A stretch of DNA of 34,134 bases from Pseudooceanicola nitratireducens (lineage in GTDB: Bacteria > Pseudomonadota > Alphaproteobacteria > Rhodobacterales > Rhodobacteraceae), in the NCBI RefSeq assembly GCF_900109195.1, contig NZ_FNZG01000010.1, positions 1-34,134 on the forward strand, given 5' to 3'. The translations under genes were made by a program, and so were the position numbers. Positions within the stretch are counted from its first letter, which is position 1. The number at the start of each line of letters is the position of its first letter. This document shows positions 1 to 8,803 of the stretch, piece after piece. Below the pieces are notes generated by a model. That model saw only the letters and a program-made list of their open reading frames with translations, ran no database searches and had not been told where the DNA came from.

Positions 1-70
1 AGCGCAGCGGAGAGGGGCAGGCGCCGGTCTTTTTGGTCCGCGCGGAATGACCCGCAGGGTCAGGGGAAAA
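1..70. repeat. Hairpin-containing dispersed repeat, copy 1
   Basis: The 12-base block AGCGCAGCGGAG at 1-12 and the block GGAATGA-CCG-AGG-TCAGGGGAA near 44-68 recur at 3076-3145 with a variable middle of about 30 bases. The second block folds as a 6-bp stem (48-53 with 57-62, loop GCA). The copy may begin before the window. Function is unknown; it resembles a structured intergenic repeat. Confidence 0.55.
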
Positions 71-482
71 AGATCGGCGACAACCTTTGTGGACGGGACG
101 ACAGCTGCGACCAGCATGTCATGCAACTCAGACAAAGGGAGAAGTGCGGTGGCCATGAAGGAAAGTAGGGGAACAGACGAGAGAGATGCCGCAAGGAGTA
201 GGGATTGTCTTCTCGTCCATCCAAACTTCAAGACTCTTCGAAGACCAAAGCCGTCAGATCACAAATCGATGGCAACGGCAGAGCATTCGCCCATCCTTCC
301 GTGGCATCACAGGGGCGTTTGCGTTCGCATTCGGAGATGCAGGCGTCCAGATACCATCGAGTTGCCAGACACTCATCCGCTCTGGTGCCCGACTAATGGC
401 CAGACCTGGCTCTGAGATTCTTCGCGTGTCGCTGTTATCCTCAGACCAATGGAAGTGTCCTGAGCCAGAGATAAAAACGAGG
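71..482. other. Stretch with no supported gene
   Basis: About 410 bases downstream of the ATPase gene (which ends at 483 on the minus strand). Open frames here have no recognisable protein character and no convincing ribosome-binding sites. I see nothing else in it beyond the repeat at its left edge. Confidence 0.6.
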
Positions 483-1655
483 TCATAGCGCGCTCAACAA
501 CTCGATTGCATGTGCCAGTGGTAACGCTCGAATGTCCTTCGCGACGGGGACCTCATGCTCACCGGCATAGACCAGGAGCTTTCGGTTGGCTCCAATGTCC
601 TCGGCCCCTGTGTGAAATCCTCTCGAAACCTTTGGTGCAGTCGTCCGTTTGATCTCAACAGCCCAGATGTCGCCGCTTGGCAAACGCAAAACCAAGTCGA
701 GTTCAGCACCGGCCGAAGTGCGATAGAAGAAAGGTTCGGTGCCTAAAGGGGCGGCAGCAAGAAGCGCCTCGATACAGAACCCCTCCCAACTGCCACCGAC
801 GACCGGGTGCCCGAGCAAGCCTTCTGTCGTGCCGATGCCCAACAGCGCATGCACGATGCCGCTGTCTCTCACATAGACCTTTGGCGATTTCACCAGACGC
901 TTGCCGACATTCTCGTGCCAGGGCTGCAGGCGTCTCACCAGCATGAGATCGACGAGCAGATCGAGGTAGCGCCCAACGGTCTGGCCGGACACGCCCAATC
1001 CCTCGGCAAGGGCCGCGGCGTTCAGAAGGCCGCCCTGGACATGCGCAAGCATCGTCCAGAACCGCCGCAAGGTCGCTGCCGGAATCCGAGGTCCGAGGGC
1101 AGGGATGTCTCGCTCCAGATAGGTGCGCAGGAAATCCAGACGCCAGTCCATACTTGCCCGATCGCTCGCGGCCTGAAAGCTGTCGGGAAAGCCGCCGCGC
1201 AGCCAGAGCAAGTTCAACTGATCGGCCCCCACCTCGTCAGGCTGCAAGGGGGGCATTTCAACATATCGAACACGACCGGCGAGGGATTCCGCCGTTTGGT
1301 GCAAGAGGATATTGGAAGCCGATCCCAATAGCAGGAACTGTCCCGTCCGAAACCCGGCCCGCCGACGCTGATCGATCTGGCCGCGCAAGGTTCTGAAGAG
1401 GTCAGGCATCTGCTGCACCTCGTCGAGGATGACGAGTTTGCCCGCCTGTTCGTCCAGATAGAGATCTGGTTCAGTCAGGATTTGCCTGTCCGCCTCACGC
1501 TCAAGGTCGAGATAGACAGATGGGCGCTCTGATGCGATGTCGAGTGCAAGTGTTGTCTTTCCGACCTGTCGGGGGCCGAGAAGGACCACAGCCGCTTGGC
1601 TCTCCAAGGAAGACTGAACGAATTGTTGGGTCTTGCGTTTGTACATACCTTGCAA
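483..1655 (-). CDS. AAA+ ATPase with DUF4143 domain
   Basis: A 390-aa P-loop ATPase of the AAA_14/DUF4143 type. Walker A is GPRQVGKT at residues 27-34 and Walker B is LVILDE ending at 79. A winged-helix-like region follows (about 190-240), and the C-terminal DUF4143 part contains GAELDLVL and AVEIKRT, which resemble a restriction-nuclease-like core. Length is normal for the family. The frame opens with a TTG at 1655 that has GGAG a few bases upstream; an ATG three codons later has AAGG too close to it, so TTG is preferred. Proteins of this family are common on mobile elements and in accessory regions, and their cellular role is not settled. It is divergent from the small HTH gene at 1776, and its start codon lies inside an inverted repeat, suggesting repression by that HTH protein. 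Confidence 0.85.
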   Translation of the reverse strand: MQGMYKRKTQQFVQSSLESQAAVVLLGPRQVGKTTLALDIASERPSVYLDLEREADRQILTEPDLYLDEQAGKLVILDEVQQMPDLFRTLRGQIDQRRRAGFRTGQFLLLGSASNILLHQTAESLAGRVRYVEMPPLQPDEVGADQLNLLWLRGGFPDSFQAASDRASMDWRLDFLRTYLERDIPALGPRIPAATLRRFWTMLAHVQGGLLNAAALAEGLGVSGQTVGRYLDLLVDLMLVRRLQPWHENVGKRLVKSPKVYVRDSGIVHALLGIGTTEGLLGHPVVGGSWEGFCIEALLAAAPLGTEPFFYRTSAGAELDLVLRLPSGDIWAVEIKRTTAPKVSRGFHTGAEDIGANRKLLVYAGEHEVPVAKDIRALPLAHAIELLSAL

Positions 1656-1685
1656 TTACTCCACGATACGGAAGATTTGCAAGGT
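1647..1685. promoter_or_regulatory. Inverted repeat in divergent promoter region (candidate operator)
   Basis: ACCTTGCAA at 1647-1655 and TTGCAAGGT at 1677-1685 are perfect 9-base inverted arms 21 bases apart. A further ACCT at 1693-1696 faces the second arm. The site lies between the divergent ATPase and HTH genes, and the first arm covers the ATPase start codon. It is a plausible operator for the HTH protein; this is inferred from position and symmetry only. Confidence 0.5.
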
Positions 1686-1775
1686 TAATCTTACCTACGG
1701 CCATAGCTAGTTGCTCAAGCCGAAGTATCTTACTGCCCCAGCAAAACAGCCGTGGCCAAGGAGCATCGACGCAAA

Positions 1776-2069
1776 ATGAGTGCATTCAAATCTGTATCCA
1801 AGGGCCTCGAAGAGGCTCTGGCCTTCGCGAATGGCGATTTGGCCGACGCCAAAGTGCATGAAGTGTCCGTGGCGGAGGTCGATGTCGCCGAAGTCCGGCA
1901 ACGGACGGGCCTGTCCCAGGCCGAGTTCGCCAAGAGCATTGGCGTCGCGAAAGGTACGCTCCTGAACTGGGAACACGGGCGCCGGCACCCGACAGGCCCA
2001 GCACAGGTTCTGCTGGCATTGATCGCCAAGAAGCCTTCCGTCGTACAGGACCTCTTGCGCGGGGCGTGA
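1776..2069 (+). CDS. HTH (XRE-type) protein, NadS/HigA-antitoxin-like
   Basis: A 97-aa protein starting MSAFKSVSKGLEEAL. An acidic linker is followed by an XRE helix-turn-helix: LSQAEFAKSIGVAKGTLLNW at about residues 46-65, then EHGRRHPTGPA. This layout is typical of NadS/HigA-like antitoxins, which bind DNA and repress their own operon. The ATG at 1776 was chosen because AAGGAG at 1758-1763 precedes it; an upstream in-frame GTG at 1752 has no ribosome-binding site. These antitoxins normally follow a RelE/HigB-type toxin gene, but no toxin frame is visible upstream, where the divergent ATPase gene lies. It may therefore be an orphan regulator of the divergent pair. Family assignment is good; the antitoxin role is uncertain. 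Confidence 0.8.
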   Translation: MSAFKSVSKGLEEALAFANGDLADAKVHEVSVAEVDVAEVRQRTGLSQAEFAKSIGVAKGTLLNWEHGRRHPTGPAQVLLALIAKKPSVVQDLLRGA

Positions 2070-2077
2070 ACCGGGGC

Positions 2078-2989
2078 CTAAGCCCCGATCCTCTTGATGC
2101 GGATTCCGAGCTTGCGGGCCTTGTCGACGATGTTCTCGGTGATGCCCGAACCGGGCGTGGCAATCAGACCCTGTGGCATGGTTTCGAGCATCTTGTCGTT
2201 GCGCTTGAAGGGGGCAGCCTTGCCATGGCTCTTCCAGTCGGGTTTGAACGCCACCTGCGTGACACCACGGGTATCTGCCCAGCGGGCAGCGATCATCTCG
2301 GCACCTTTTGGTGTGCCGCCGTGTAAAAGAATCATGTCTGGGTATTTCGCATGGGTGGCATCGAGGACGGACCAGATCAGGTCGTAGGCGTGATAGTCCC
2401 CGCCCGAGAAGGCGATCCGCGTGCCTTCGGGGCAGTGAACCTCGGTCTCCTTGCGCCGCTTGGCCGAGAGATAGGCCCGGCTGTCCACCACGGCGGAGGT
2501 GAGACCGCGATGCGAGACCTTGGATCCGGTGCGGGGCAGCCAGGGTGAACCGGTGGCGGCCGAGAAGTGGTCCACGGCCAGATCGCGCATCTGCTCGAAA
2601 GCGTCGCGATGGTCCCAGAGCTTAAGCCCGATCAACTGGAGGCGTTCCAGTTCAACCGAAGCGACCTCGGAACCGTCCTGGATGGCCAAACTTTCCCGGA
2701 CCTCGAATTCGTTATCGTCGAGAAGCTTCTGGATATGGGCAAGCCGGCGATGGAAGATCGAGGTGAGGGACCAGAGCATCTCTTCGAGATTGTCTTCCAA
2801 CTGGCTGCCGGTGAGGAGGCCGATAGTGGTGTCGAAAAGTGTCGCCATGGCGAGCTCGACCTCGTCAGGCTGGGGCAGGGGGCGATGATCGGTCTCGCCG
2901 GGTCCTGGTGTTGCGCCATGAAGTGCGAGGTGGTCGAGGATGGCGGAGGTTACGCCGGTTTCCTCGGGGATGTCTGTCTGATGGGGCAT
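2078..2989 (-). CDS. DUF2493 (SLOG/YspA-like) domain protein
   Basis: A 303-aa protein with a C-terminal DUF2493 domain, a Rossmann-like fold related to the SLOG superfamily thought to bind nucleotide-like ligands. Visible motifs are IAFSGGDYHAYD (192-203), LLHGGTPKGAE (221-231), the AFKPDWKSHGKAAPFKRN segment and PGSGITENIV (279-288). The first 170 residues are mainly helical and typical of versions found on alphaproteobacterial plasmids. The ATG at 2989 has GAGGA about 8 bases upstream. It sits at the downstream end of the minus-strand backbone series, 298 bases after the toprim gene, and ends 8 bases from the convergent HTH gene. The biochemical role of the family on plasmids is not known. 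Confidence 0.85.
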   Translation of the reverse strand: MPHQTDIPEETGVTSAILDHLALHGATPGPGETDHRPLPQPDEVELAMATLFDTTIGLLTGSQLEDNLEEMLWSLTSIFHRRLAHIQKLLDDNEFEVRESLAIQDGSEVASVELERLQLIGLKLWDHRDAFEQMRDLAVDHFSAATGSPWLPRTGSKVSHRGLTSAVVDSRAYLSAKRRKETEVHCPEGTRIAFSGGDYHAYDLIWSVLDATHAKYPDMILLHGGTPKGAEMIAARWADTRGVTQVAFKPDWKSHGKAAPFKRNDKMLETMPQGLIATPGSGITENIVDKARKLGIRIKRIGA

Positions 2990-3075
2990 TGTCTGGTTCC
3001 TCTGATTGATCTGACCCGATTTGGATGGGGCGATAACAGGACCGGCGGCGACCGGGCCGCATCCGTCAGGATCGG

Positions 3076-3145
3076 AGCGCAGCGGAGAATGCGCCCAGGG
3101 CCGGAAAATTGCTCCCGCGAGGAATGAGCCGAAGGCTCAGGGGAA
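3076..3145. repeat. Hairpin-containing dispersed repeat, copy 2
   Basis: This copy repeats AGCGCAGCGGAG (3076-3087) and GGAATGAGCCGAAGGCTCAGGGGAA in two blocks, matching the copy at the window start. The stem TGAGCC/GGCTCA (3125-3130 with 3134-3139, loop GAA) replaces TGACCC/GGGTCA of copy 1, so both sides of one base pair changed together. This supports a conserved hairpin. Confidence 0.55.
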
Positions 3146-3226
3146 TTTTCTGGTGCGGGGCGCATTGCTGTCCGGGCGAGGAGCACTCTGCTCCGACCCG
3201 CCGGTCCATCGCTCCTCTTTTCCAAA

Positions 3227-3245
3227 CGGGTTCAGATCGAACCCG
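3227..3245. other. Inverted repeat between toprim and DUF2493 genes
   Basis: CGGGTTC at 3227-3233 pairs with GAACCCG at 3239-3245 across a 5-base loop. It lies 42 bases beyond the toprim stop codon on the minus strand. No T-run follows, so it may be an RNA processing or attenuation hairpin rather than a simple terminator. Confidence 0.4.
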
Positions 3246-3287
3246 CGGAACCTTTGCCCTGTCGGACGTCACTTATGGGGCTGGCGC

Positions 3288-4334
3288 TCACCCGTCCTCG
3301 ATCTCCAGACCTTGTACTTTCATGGCCTCAAGCAACGACCGGCGCAGCGCATCTTTGCCAAATGCCCGCAGATCGTCGTTGAAATCGCCCATGTTTGGCA
3401 CGAGACCACCACAGGCAATACCAAGCGATTCCAGTTGGTTACGCAGTCTCAGTGATGCGGTTCGTCCCGCTTCGTCATTGTCCCGCGCGATCCAGATACG
3501 CTTGATCCCCGGCGGCGGGATGAAGAGGCCGAGATGGGTGGCAGTGAGACAGGAGGCGAGGTCAAACTCGGAGAGAGCCGTGCCGACCGAGAGGGTGTTC
3601 TCGAGACCTTCACCGACGATGAGATCGCTGCGCGCCTTGCCGGACCAGAAGCGGATGGCATGGCCGTGCAGCTGTCCGAGGATCCGCTTCGGGCTCTCGA
3701 TCTCGGCCAAACCGCCGGTGGACGGGTCGAGATAGAAGCGTGCGCAGCCGGTGATCTGGCCCCGATTGTCGGTGATCTTCGCGAGCAGGGCAGGGGCCCT
3801 TTGCGGCGGATCGGCGTCGTCCTCGCCCTGCCGCAGGAAAACCCGCGGGTGATAACGCAGCGCCGGACCCAGCCGTGTGATCCCGCGCCCCTGCAGATAG
3901 GTGGCAGCCAAGGTGCCGAGAACCGGCTTGCCAGCGGCAAAGAGCTTCCGCGCCCGCGCAATGCGTTTGCTAGAGGCAGCATCGGGGCACTCAGCCCTTT
4001 GGGTGTCACAAGGTAAGGAAGGGCAGGGGGCCTCGCCGAGAAAGGACCGGGCCTCCCTCAGCGTTTCCTTGAGCGTGACCGAACCAAGCCGTTCATGCAT
4101 CAGGTCAATCAGATCGCCATACTCACCGGTCGCGAAATCGGTCCAAGATCCGGCTTTGCGCCCACCCTGAGCTTGCAGCCGGATGGCGAGGCTCTGACCC
4201 TTTGCGCCCGAAGTGTCGCCAACCTGCCAATAGTTGCCCTGCTTGGACCCCTCGGGGAAATACTGGCGGCAGAAACTCTCGGCGCGGTCTGCAAGATCAG
4301 CCGAGAGGTCTGCGATGCTGCGCCGCGCGCTCAT
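3288..4334 (-). CDS. Toprim-domain protein (plasmid primase-like, DUF7146 type)
   Basis: A 348-aa protein. The N-terminal part (1-100) holds the YWQVGD and GSWTDFATGEYGDLIDL segments typical of plasmid primase-helicase N-termini. The central part has PALLAKITDNRGQITGCARFYLD (about 181-203, DUF7146-like). The C-terminal toprim domain shows LIVGEGLENTLS with the catalytic Glu at 242 and IARDNDEAG with Asp 285 and 287. The toprim residues are intact, so catalytic activity in priming is plausible; no helicase domain is present. The ATG at 4334 overlaps the TGA of the upstream methyltransferase-helicase gene (ATGA), which implies translational coupling and a shared DNA-processing role. A longer upstream reading of the same frame is not needed. 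Confidence 0.85.
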   Translation of the reverse strand: MSARRSIADLSADLADRAESFCRQYFPEGSKQGNYWQVGDTSGAKGQSLAIRLQAQGGRKAGSWTDFATGEYGDLIDLMHERLGSVTLKETLREARSFLGEAPCPSLPCDTQRAECPDAASSKRIARARKLFAAGKPVLGTLAATYLQGRGITRLGPALRYHPRVFLRQGEDDADPPQRAPALLAKITDNRGQITGCARFYLDPSTGGLAEIESPKRILGQLHGHAIRFWSGKARSDLIVGEGLENTLSVGTALSEFDLASCLTATHLGLFIPPPGIKRIWIARDNDEAGRTASLRLRNQLESLGIACGGLVPNMGDFNDDLRAFGKDALRRSLLEAMKVQGLEIEDG

Positions 4335-7300
4335 GCGGCTGCATCCGCTGCGCTTGCGCCAACCGGATGCGCGGCAAGGACCCGCGCCAGCACCTCGGTG
4401 CAATCCACCGGGATGAACACCCGCGTCTTCCACTGGATCACCTCGGTGAAACAGCCCAAGGCCTTCAATGCGGGCAGTGCCGCGCCCGACGCTCCGATCA
4501 GCTCGAGCCTCGGCTGTCCCATGACCAGAGAGCGACGCAACTGGTAGCCCCCAAGCAGGCTGAGGGTCGTCTTCGCGTCCATGACCGCGCCGAACACCTC
4601 CTGCGGCGTCATCTCAATCTGGCAGTCGAGACCAAGGCGCGCATAGACATTGAGAAGCTGTTCCTGGCTGACCAAGCGGCCGATGGCGCGCTCCCCGTCC
4701 TCGGTCTGCAGACGATAGATCCGCATGTTGTCGGCGGGCAGCCGGTCCCAGATCGGCAGGAGGAGGCCGCAGATCAGCGTGATCTTCGATGTAGTGAACT
4801 CCGGCACCGCGTCGACCTCGGCCTGCCAGAGCTGCTCGAACATCGCATCATCGATCTCTTCCCAGTGCGACTTCGAGAACTCGGTCAGCGCGAGGATTTC
4901 GGTCGCCATGGGCCGCAGGAGCTTCACCCGCAAGATCGGCACGCCATCCTCGTCCATGAAGGCCGGCGCTTTCACCATCAGGGCCGCGCGTTTGGAGGTC
5001 TTGTTCCAGCACAGCGTCGCGCCTCTTGTGTCGGCGCAGATGGCTTTGACGCGGGGCAGAGTGAGCGGATCGTTGCGATCGATACGCTCCACGGTCAGCG
5101 CAGTTGCCGTCGCGCCCGTCGCCTCATGCTCGAAGATGACCTTGCGATCAACGATCTCAAACTTCTCGGCGCGCAGGGTCTCTAGCCCGACATCGAGGGT
5201 GCCTGCCTGACGCGCGTCCTCAATTATCGCCGAAAGAAACCCGCCGAAGGCCTCGAAGATCGCGTCCTGCATGTCGATGCGGAGCGCGAGGCAGCGGTTC
5301 AGGAACTGCTGGATCGGCGGCAGGGTTTCCTTCATCGTGCCATCCGCCTCATCGAGCGTCAGCCCGGTCATCTCCTGGAACCTGGAGTAGGAGCAGGCGT
5401 CGATCTTGCCCGCGCGCAGCTTGTAGAAGAACTGCCGCAACGCCGCTCGTGCATAAGGGCTCTCGAGGTTGTCCTCGGCGCGGAACATGTTCTGCCCACC
5501 CGTCTCGCGTTGCCCCTTGGTGATGGCCCCGAGCGTATCGAGGCGGCGGGCGATGGTGGAGAGGAACCGCTTCTCACCCTTCACGTCTGTGGCAACGGGG
5601 CGAAAGAGCGGCGGCTGCGCTTGGTTCGTGCGGTTGGTACGCCCCAGCCCCTGGATCGCATTGTCGGCTTTCCAGCCAGGCTCAAGCAAGTAATGCACCC
5701 GGAGGCGCTGGTTCTTTGCACCAAGATCGGCGTGGTAGCTGCGCCCCGTGCCACCGGCGTCAGAAAAGATCAGGATGCGCTTGGCGTCATCCATGAAGGC
5801 CTGGGTTTCGCCGAGGTTGGAGGAGGCGGCTCGGTTCTCGACCTTGAGCCGCCCTTCACGCGTCCTCGCGATGCGCCGCTTGCGCCCCGTGACCTCGGCC
5901 ACCGCATCGCCCCCGAAATGCCACAGGATCTGATCGAGCGCGCCCTGCACCGGGGCAAGGGCACCGAGATGCTCGACAAGCTCATCCCGCCGCCGCTCCG
6001 CCTCACGGCAGATAATCGGATTGCCATCACCATCGAGGGCGGGACGCGAGCGTAGGTCGCCGTTCTCGTCGGAGTAGGGCTCGAAGAGCTGCGTCGGGAA
6101 GCTGTGCATGAGGTAGTCCATGATGTTCTCGCGCGGCGTAAAATCGACCTGCAGGTCGTCCCACTCCGAGGGCGGGATCTCTTCGAGGCGCCGTTCCATC
6201 ACCGCCTCGCTGGTCGAGACCACCTGAATCACGGCCGAATGCCCCGCGGCCAGGTCCGCTTCGATCGCATGGATGAGCGAAGGGCATTTCATGGCGGTGA
6301 TGAGATGATTGAAGAAACGCTGCTTGTTGCTCTCGAAGGCCGAGCGCGCAGCGGATTTCGCCTGGGGGTTCAGCGTACCGGTCTCGGAGGAAATACCCGA
6401 GGCCTGAAGGGCGGCCTCCAAGTTGGTGTGGATGATCTGGTAGGCATCGGCATAGCTGTCATAGATCGCGATCTGTGCGGGCGTCAGCTCATGCACCAGC
6501 ATTTCGTATTCGACCCCGGCATAGGAGAGGGACCGCGCAAGATAGAGCCCGAGCGCCTTCAGATCGCGCGAGATCATCTCCATGGCAGCAATGCCCCCGG
6601 CCTCCATCGCGGCAACGAACTCGGCCCGCGTCACGAAAGGGAAATCACCCGTGCCCCAGAGCCCGAGACGGGAGGCATAGGCGAGATTGCCGACCACCGT
6701 CGCGCCGGTCGCTGAGACGTAGAGCACCCGGGCATCGGGAACGGCATTTTGCAGCGCGAGGCCAGCAAGGCCTTGTTGGGATGCCTTCTTGTCGCCGCGG
6801 TCGGACTTTTCGCCGGCGGCATTCGCCATGGCGTGGCTTTCGTCGAAAGCGATGACCCCGTTGAACCCCTCGCCAAGCCAGGACGTCACCTGATCGAGGC
6901 GGGAGGCTTTCCCGTCGCGTTCAGCAGAACGCAGGGTGGCATAGGTGACGAAGAGGATGCCCTCTGGGAGACGGATATCGCTCCCCTGGCGGAATTTCGA
7001 GAGCGGCACGATATCGCTTTCACGCCCCCCAAGCGCCATCCAGTCGCGGCGCGCATCCTCGATGAGCTTGTCGCTCTTCGAGACCCAGACCGCGCGGCGT
7101 CGTCCTTGCAGCCAATTGTCGAGGATGATGCCCGCGACCTGCCGGCCCTTGCCGCAGCCCGTGCCATCGCCGAGGAACCAGCCCTTGCGCAGGCGAAAGG
7201 CACCTTCGTCATCCTCAGACGCTGCCATCAGCTGACCTTCGATCTCGCCGCGCTTGAACCAGCCCTTGAGATGCGTCTCGTGTGCATTGCCCGCGTAGAT

Positions 7301-8728
7301 CACGCTTTCGAGCTGCGGCGCAGAGAGGAGACCGTCTCGAACGAGGGTCTTCGGCAGAACGGGGCGGTAGCTCGGCACGGGCGGCGGCACCGAGGCCATG
7401 GCGGCGGATTGCACAAGTGCTGTCGGATGCTCCGCCGCGCCGTCGATCCGGATCGCCTGCAGGTCATAGACCTCGTAGACCGTGTCCTGCAACGTGCCAT
7501 AGGGTTCGCTCCAGGCTTTTGGCAAGTAGTCGAGCGGGGCCGTCTCGATGTCGTCGAACGGATGCTTCGCGCGTTCCTCGGCGAGCGCACGGGTTTCTTT
7601 GCGTGCTGCGTTGCGCAGGGCGTGGAGGTTGGTGCGGGTCGGCTGAGACGGGACCGAAAGGGCCGATGTGGTGGGGCAGGGCGGGGGGCTGCGGCGTTCC
7701 GGGCAATGGGCGAGTACTACGGAGAGAAGATCACTCGTGGTCGCGCAGATCGGATGATAGGCGGCGTCAATATCAGCCGGTGCGGTCTCTTCAGCACCAG
7801 CCGCGCGCTTATCGATTACCGTCAACCGCGTGTCGATCGTGGTGCCATGCCGTGCGAAGACCTTGCCGTCGATGGGGGCCGAAAACACGACATCGGCGCT
7901 CTGGCCGATCCGCTGAAATGTCGACTGGAAGGATTTCAAAGAGGGACGGAAGCTTTCGCCGGTGATGACGACAAGCCGCCCACCAGGCGCGAGGCGTGCC
8001 AGGGCGGAAAGCACATGCTGACTGGTCGCTTGCCTAAACCGGCCCTCGACATGGTTGGCAGCGGAAAACGGCGGGTTCATCACCACGACCGAGGGCGTGA
8101 TCGAGCGATCAAGACGATCGTCGATCGAGGCAGCATCGTGGTCAGATACGGCGGCATCGGGGAACAACTGCCCCAGTAGGGCGCGGCGCGTGTCGGCAAG
8201 TTCATTCAGCGCCAACCGTGCACCAGCGATCTTTGCAAAGATGGCCAGCATGCCCGTGCCCGTCGACGGCTCGAGCATCAGGTCGTCGTCCCGAAACCCG
8301 GCGGCCTGCGCGACGATGGCCGCGAGGGGCAAAGGCGTGGAAAACTGTTGCAGACGGATACTGTCTTCGGAGCGGCGCGTGTGAGACGGGGCCAGAGCCG
8401 TGAAACGTTCGATCATGGTGAGGAAGGCCTGCGGCGACAGTGCCTGACGCTGCATCAGCGCGCCGTAGCGCGAGAGTATAAGGATTTGGGCGACCTCGGC
8501 CGCCTCATAGGCGTCTTTCCAGACCCAGGCACCACTTGTGTCACTGGCACCGCAAGCATCTTCCATCGCGGCGCGAAGTGCGGCGGCGTCGATGGACCTG
8601 CCTGCCTCGAAAACGGGGACGAGGATTTTCGCAGCCTGCATCAGGTTTTGGGCGAAGCGTGGGGCATCCGGCAGGGCAGGGGCTTCGGGCTCGGTTGCAA
8701 GTTGGACGGAATGGGGGTGAGCGTTCAT
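4331..8728 (-). CDS. Strawberry-notch-like helicase fused to N-terminal DNA methyltransferase
   Basis: A 1465-aa fusion. Residues 130-310 form an N6-adenine-type methyltransferase: SAM motif EPSTGTG at 153-159 and catalytic NPPF at 218-221. Residues 460-1050 form a superfamily-2 helicase of the strawberry-notch type: P-loop variant GDGTGCGKG at 520-528, DESH box at 629-632, VSATGA at 671-676, and motif VI GLGRTNRTN at 1027-1035. The remainder (to about 1440) is the C-terminal strawberry-notch helicase_C region. Start choice: the ATG at 8728 has GGAGA about 8 bases upstream. Such fusions are typical of large alphaproteobacterial plasmids and phages and are thought to modify and/or remodel DNA, perhaps against restriction; the exact role is unproven. 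The stop overlaps the toprim start. Confidence 0.9.
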   Translation of the reverse strand: MNAHPHSVQLATEPEAPALPDAPRFAQNLMQAAKILVPVFEAGRSIDAAALRAAMEDACGASDTSGAWVWKDAYEAAEVAQILILSRYGALMQRQALSPQAFLTMIERFTALAPSHTRRSEDSIRLQQFSTPLPLAAIVAQAAGFRDDDLMLEPSTGTGMLAIFAKIAGARLALNELADTRRALLGQLFPDAAVSDHDAASIDDRLDRSITPSVVVMNPPFSAANHVEGRFRQATSQHVLSALARLAPGGRLVVITGESFRPSLKSFQSTFQRIGQSADVVFSAPIDGKVFARHGTTIDTRLTVIDKRAAGAEETAPADIDAAYHPICATTSDLLSVVLAHCPERRSPPPCPTTSALSVPSQPTRTNLHALRNAARKETRALAEERAKHPFDDIETAPLDYLPKAWSEPYGTLQDTVYEVYDLQAIRIDGAAEHPTALVQSAAMASVPPPVPSYRPVLPKTLVRDGLLSAPQLESVIYAGNAHETHLKGWFKRGEIEGQLMAASEDDEGAFRLRKGWFLGDGTGCGKGRQVAGIILDNWLQGRRRAVWVSKSDKLIEDARRDWMALGGRESDIVPLSKFRQGSDIRLPEGILFVTYATLRSAERDGKASRLDQVTSWLGEGFNGVIAFDESHAMANAAGEKSDRGDKKASQQGLAGLALQNAVPDARVLYVSATGATVVGNLAYASRLGLWGTGDFPFVTRAEFVAAMEAGGIAAMEMISRDLKALGLYLARSLSYAGVEYEMLVHELTPAQIAIYDSYADAYQIIHTNLEAALQASGISSETGTLNPQAKSAARSAFESNKQRFFNHLITAMKCPSLIHAIEADLAAGHSAVIQVVSTSEAVMERRLEEIPPSEWDDLQVDFTPRENIMDYLMHSFPTQLFEPYSDENGDLRSRPALDGDGNPIICREAERRRDELVEHLGALAPVQGALDQILWHFGGDAVAEVTGRKRRIARTREGRLKVENRAASSNLGETQAFMDDAKRILIFSDAGGTGRSYHADLGAKNQRLRVHYLLEPGWKADNAIQGLGRTNRTNQAQPPLFRPVATDVKGEKRFLSTIARRLDTLGAITKGQRETGGQNMFRAEDNLESPYARAALRQFFYKLRAGKIDACSYSRFQEMTGLTLDEADGTMKETLPPIQQFLNRCLALRIDMQDAIFEAFGGFLSAIIEDARQAGTLDVGLETLRAEKFEIVDRKVIFEHEATGATATALTVERIDRNDPLTLPRVKAICADTRGATLCWNKTSKRAALMVKAPAFMDEDGVPILRVKLLRPMATEILALTEFSKSHWEEIDDAMFEQLWQAEVDAVPEFTTSKITLICGLLLPIWDRLPADNMRIYRLQTEDGERAIGRLVSQEQLLNVYARLGLDCQIEMTPQEVFGAVMDAKTTLSLLGGYQLRRSLVMGQPRLELIGASGAALPALKALGCFTEVIQWKTRVFIPVDCTEVLARVLAAHPVGASAADAAA

Positions 8729-8782
8729 CGGCAATCTCCGGGGTTGAGGGTTGGCCCCGAGCCCCGCGTGCACTCTCTCACC

Positions 8783-8803
8783 CGGGAGGGGTCACCCCTC
8801 CCG
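8783..8803. other. Strong 9-bp hairpin upstream of the helicase gene
   Basis: CGGGAGGGG (8783-8791) and CCCCTCCCG (8795-8803) pair perfectly around a TCA loop. It lies 55 bases upstream of the helicase start codon, in what would be its leader. It has no adjacent T-run on the minus strand. Leader attenuation or RNA stability are possible roles. Confidence 0.5.

Noticed and set aside
47-488. Several open frames on the plus strand at the window start
   Set aside because: No protein-like composition, no ribosome-binding site and mutual overlap; treated as chance frames.
1656-1775. A possible RelE/HigB toxin gene before the NadS-like HTH gene
   Set aside because: The 120 bases are too short and contain stops in the relevant frames; no toxin motif seen.
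4202-5185. Long plus-strand frames opposite the helicase gene (also 5510-6055, 6749-8179)
   Set aside because: They mirror a clear 1465-aa gene; high GC leaves antisense frames open. Composition is Arg/Ala-rich without motifs.
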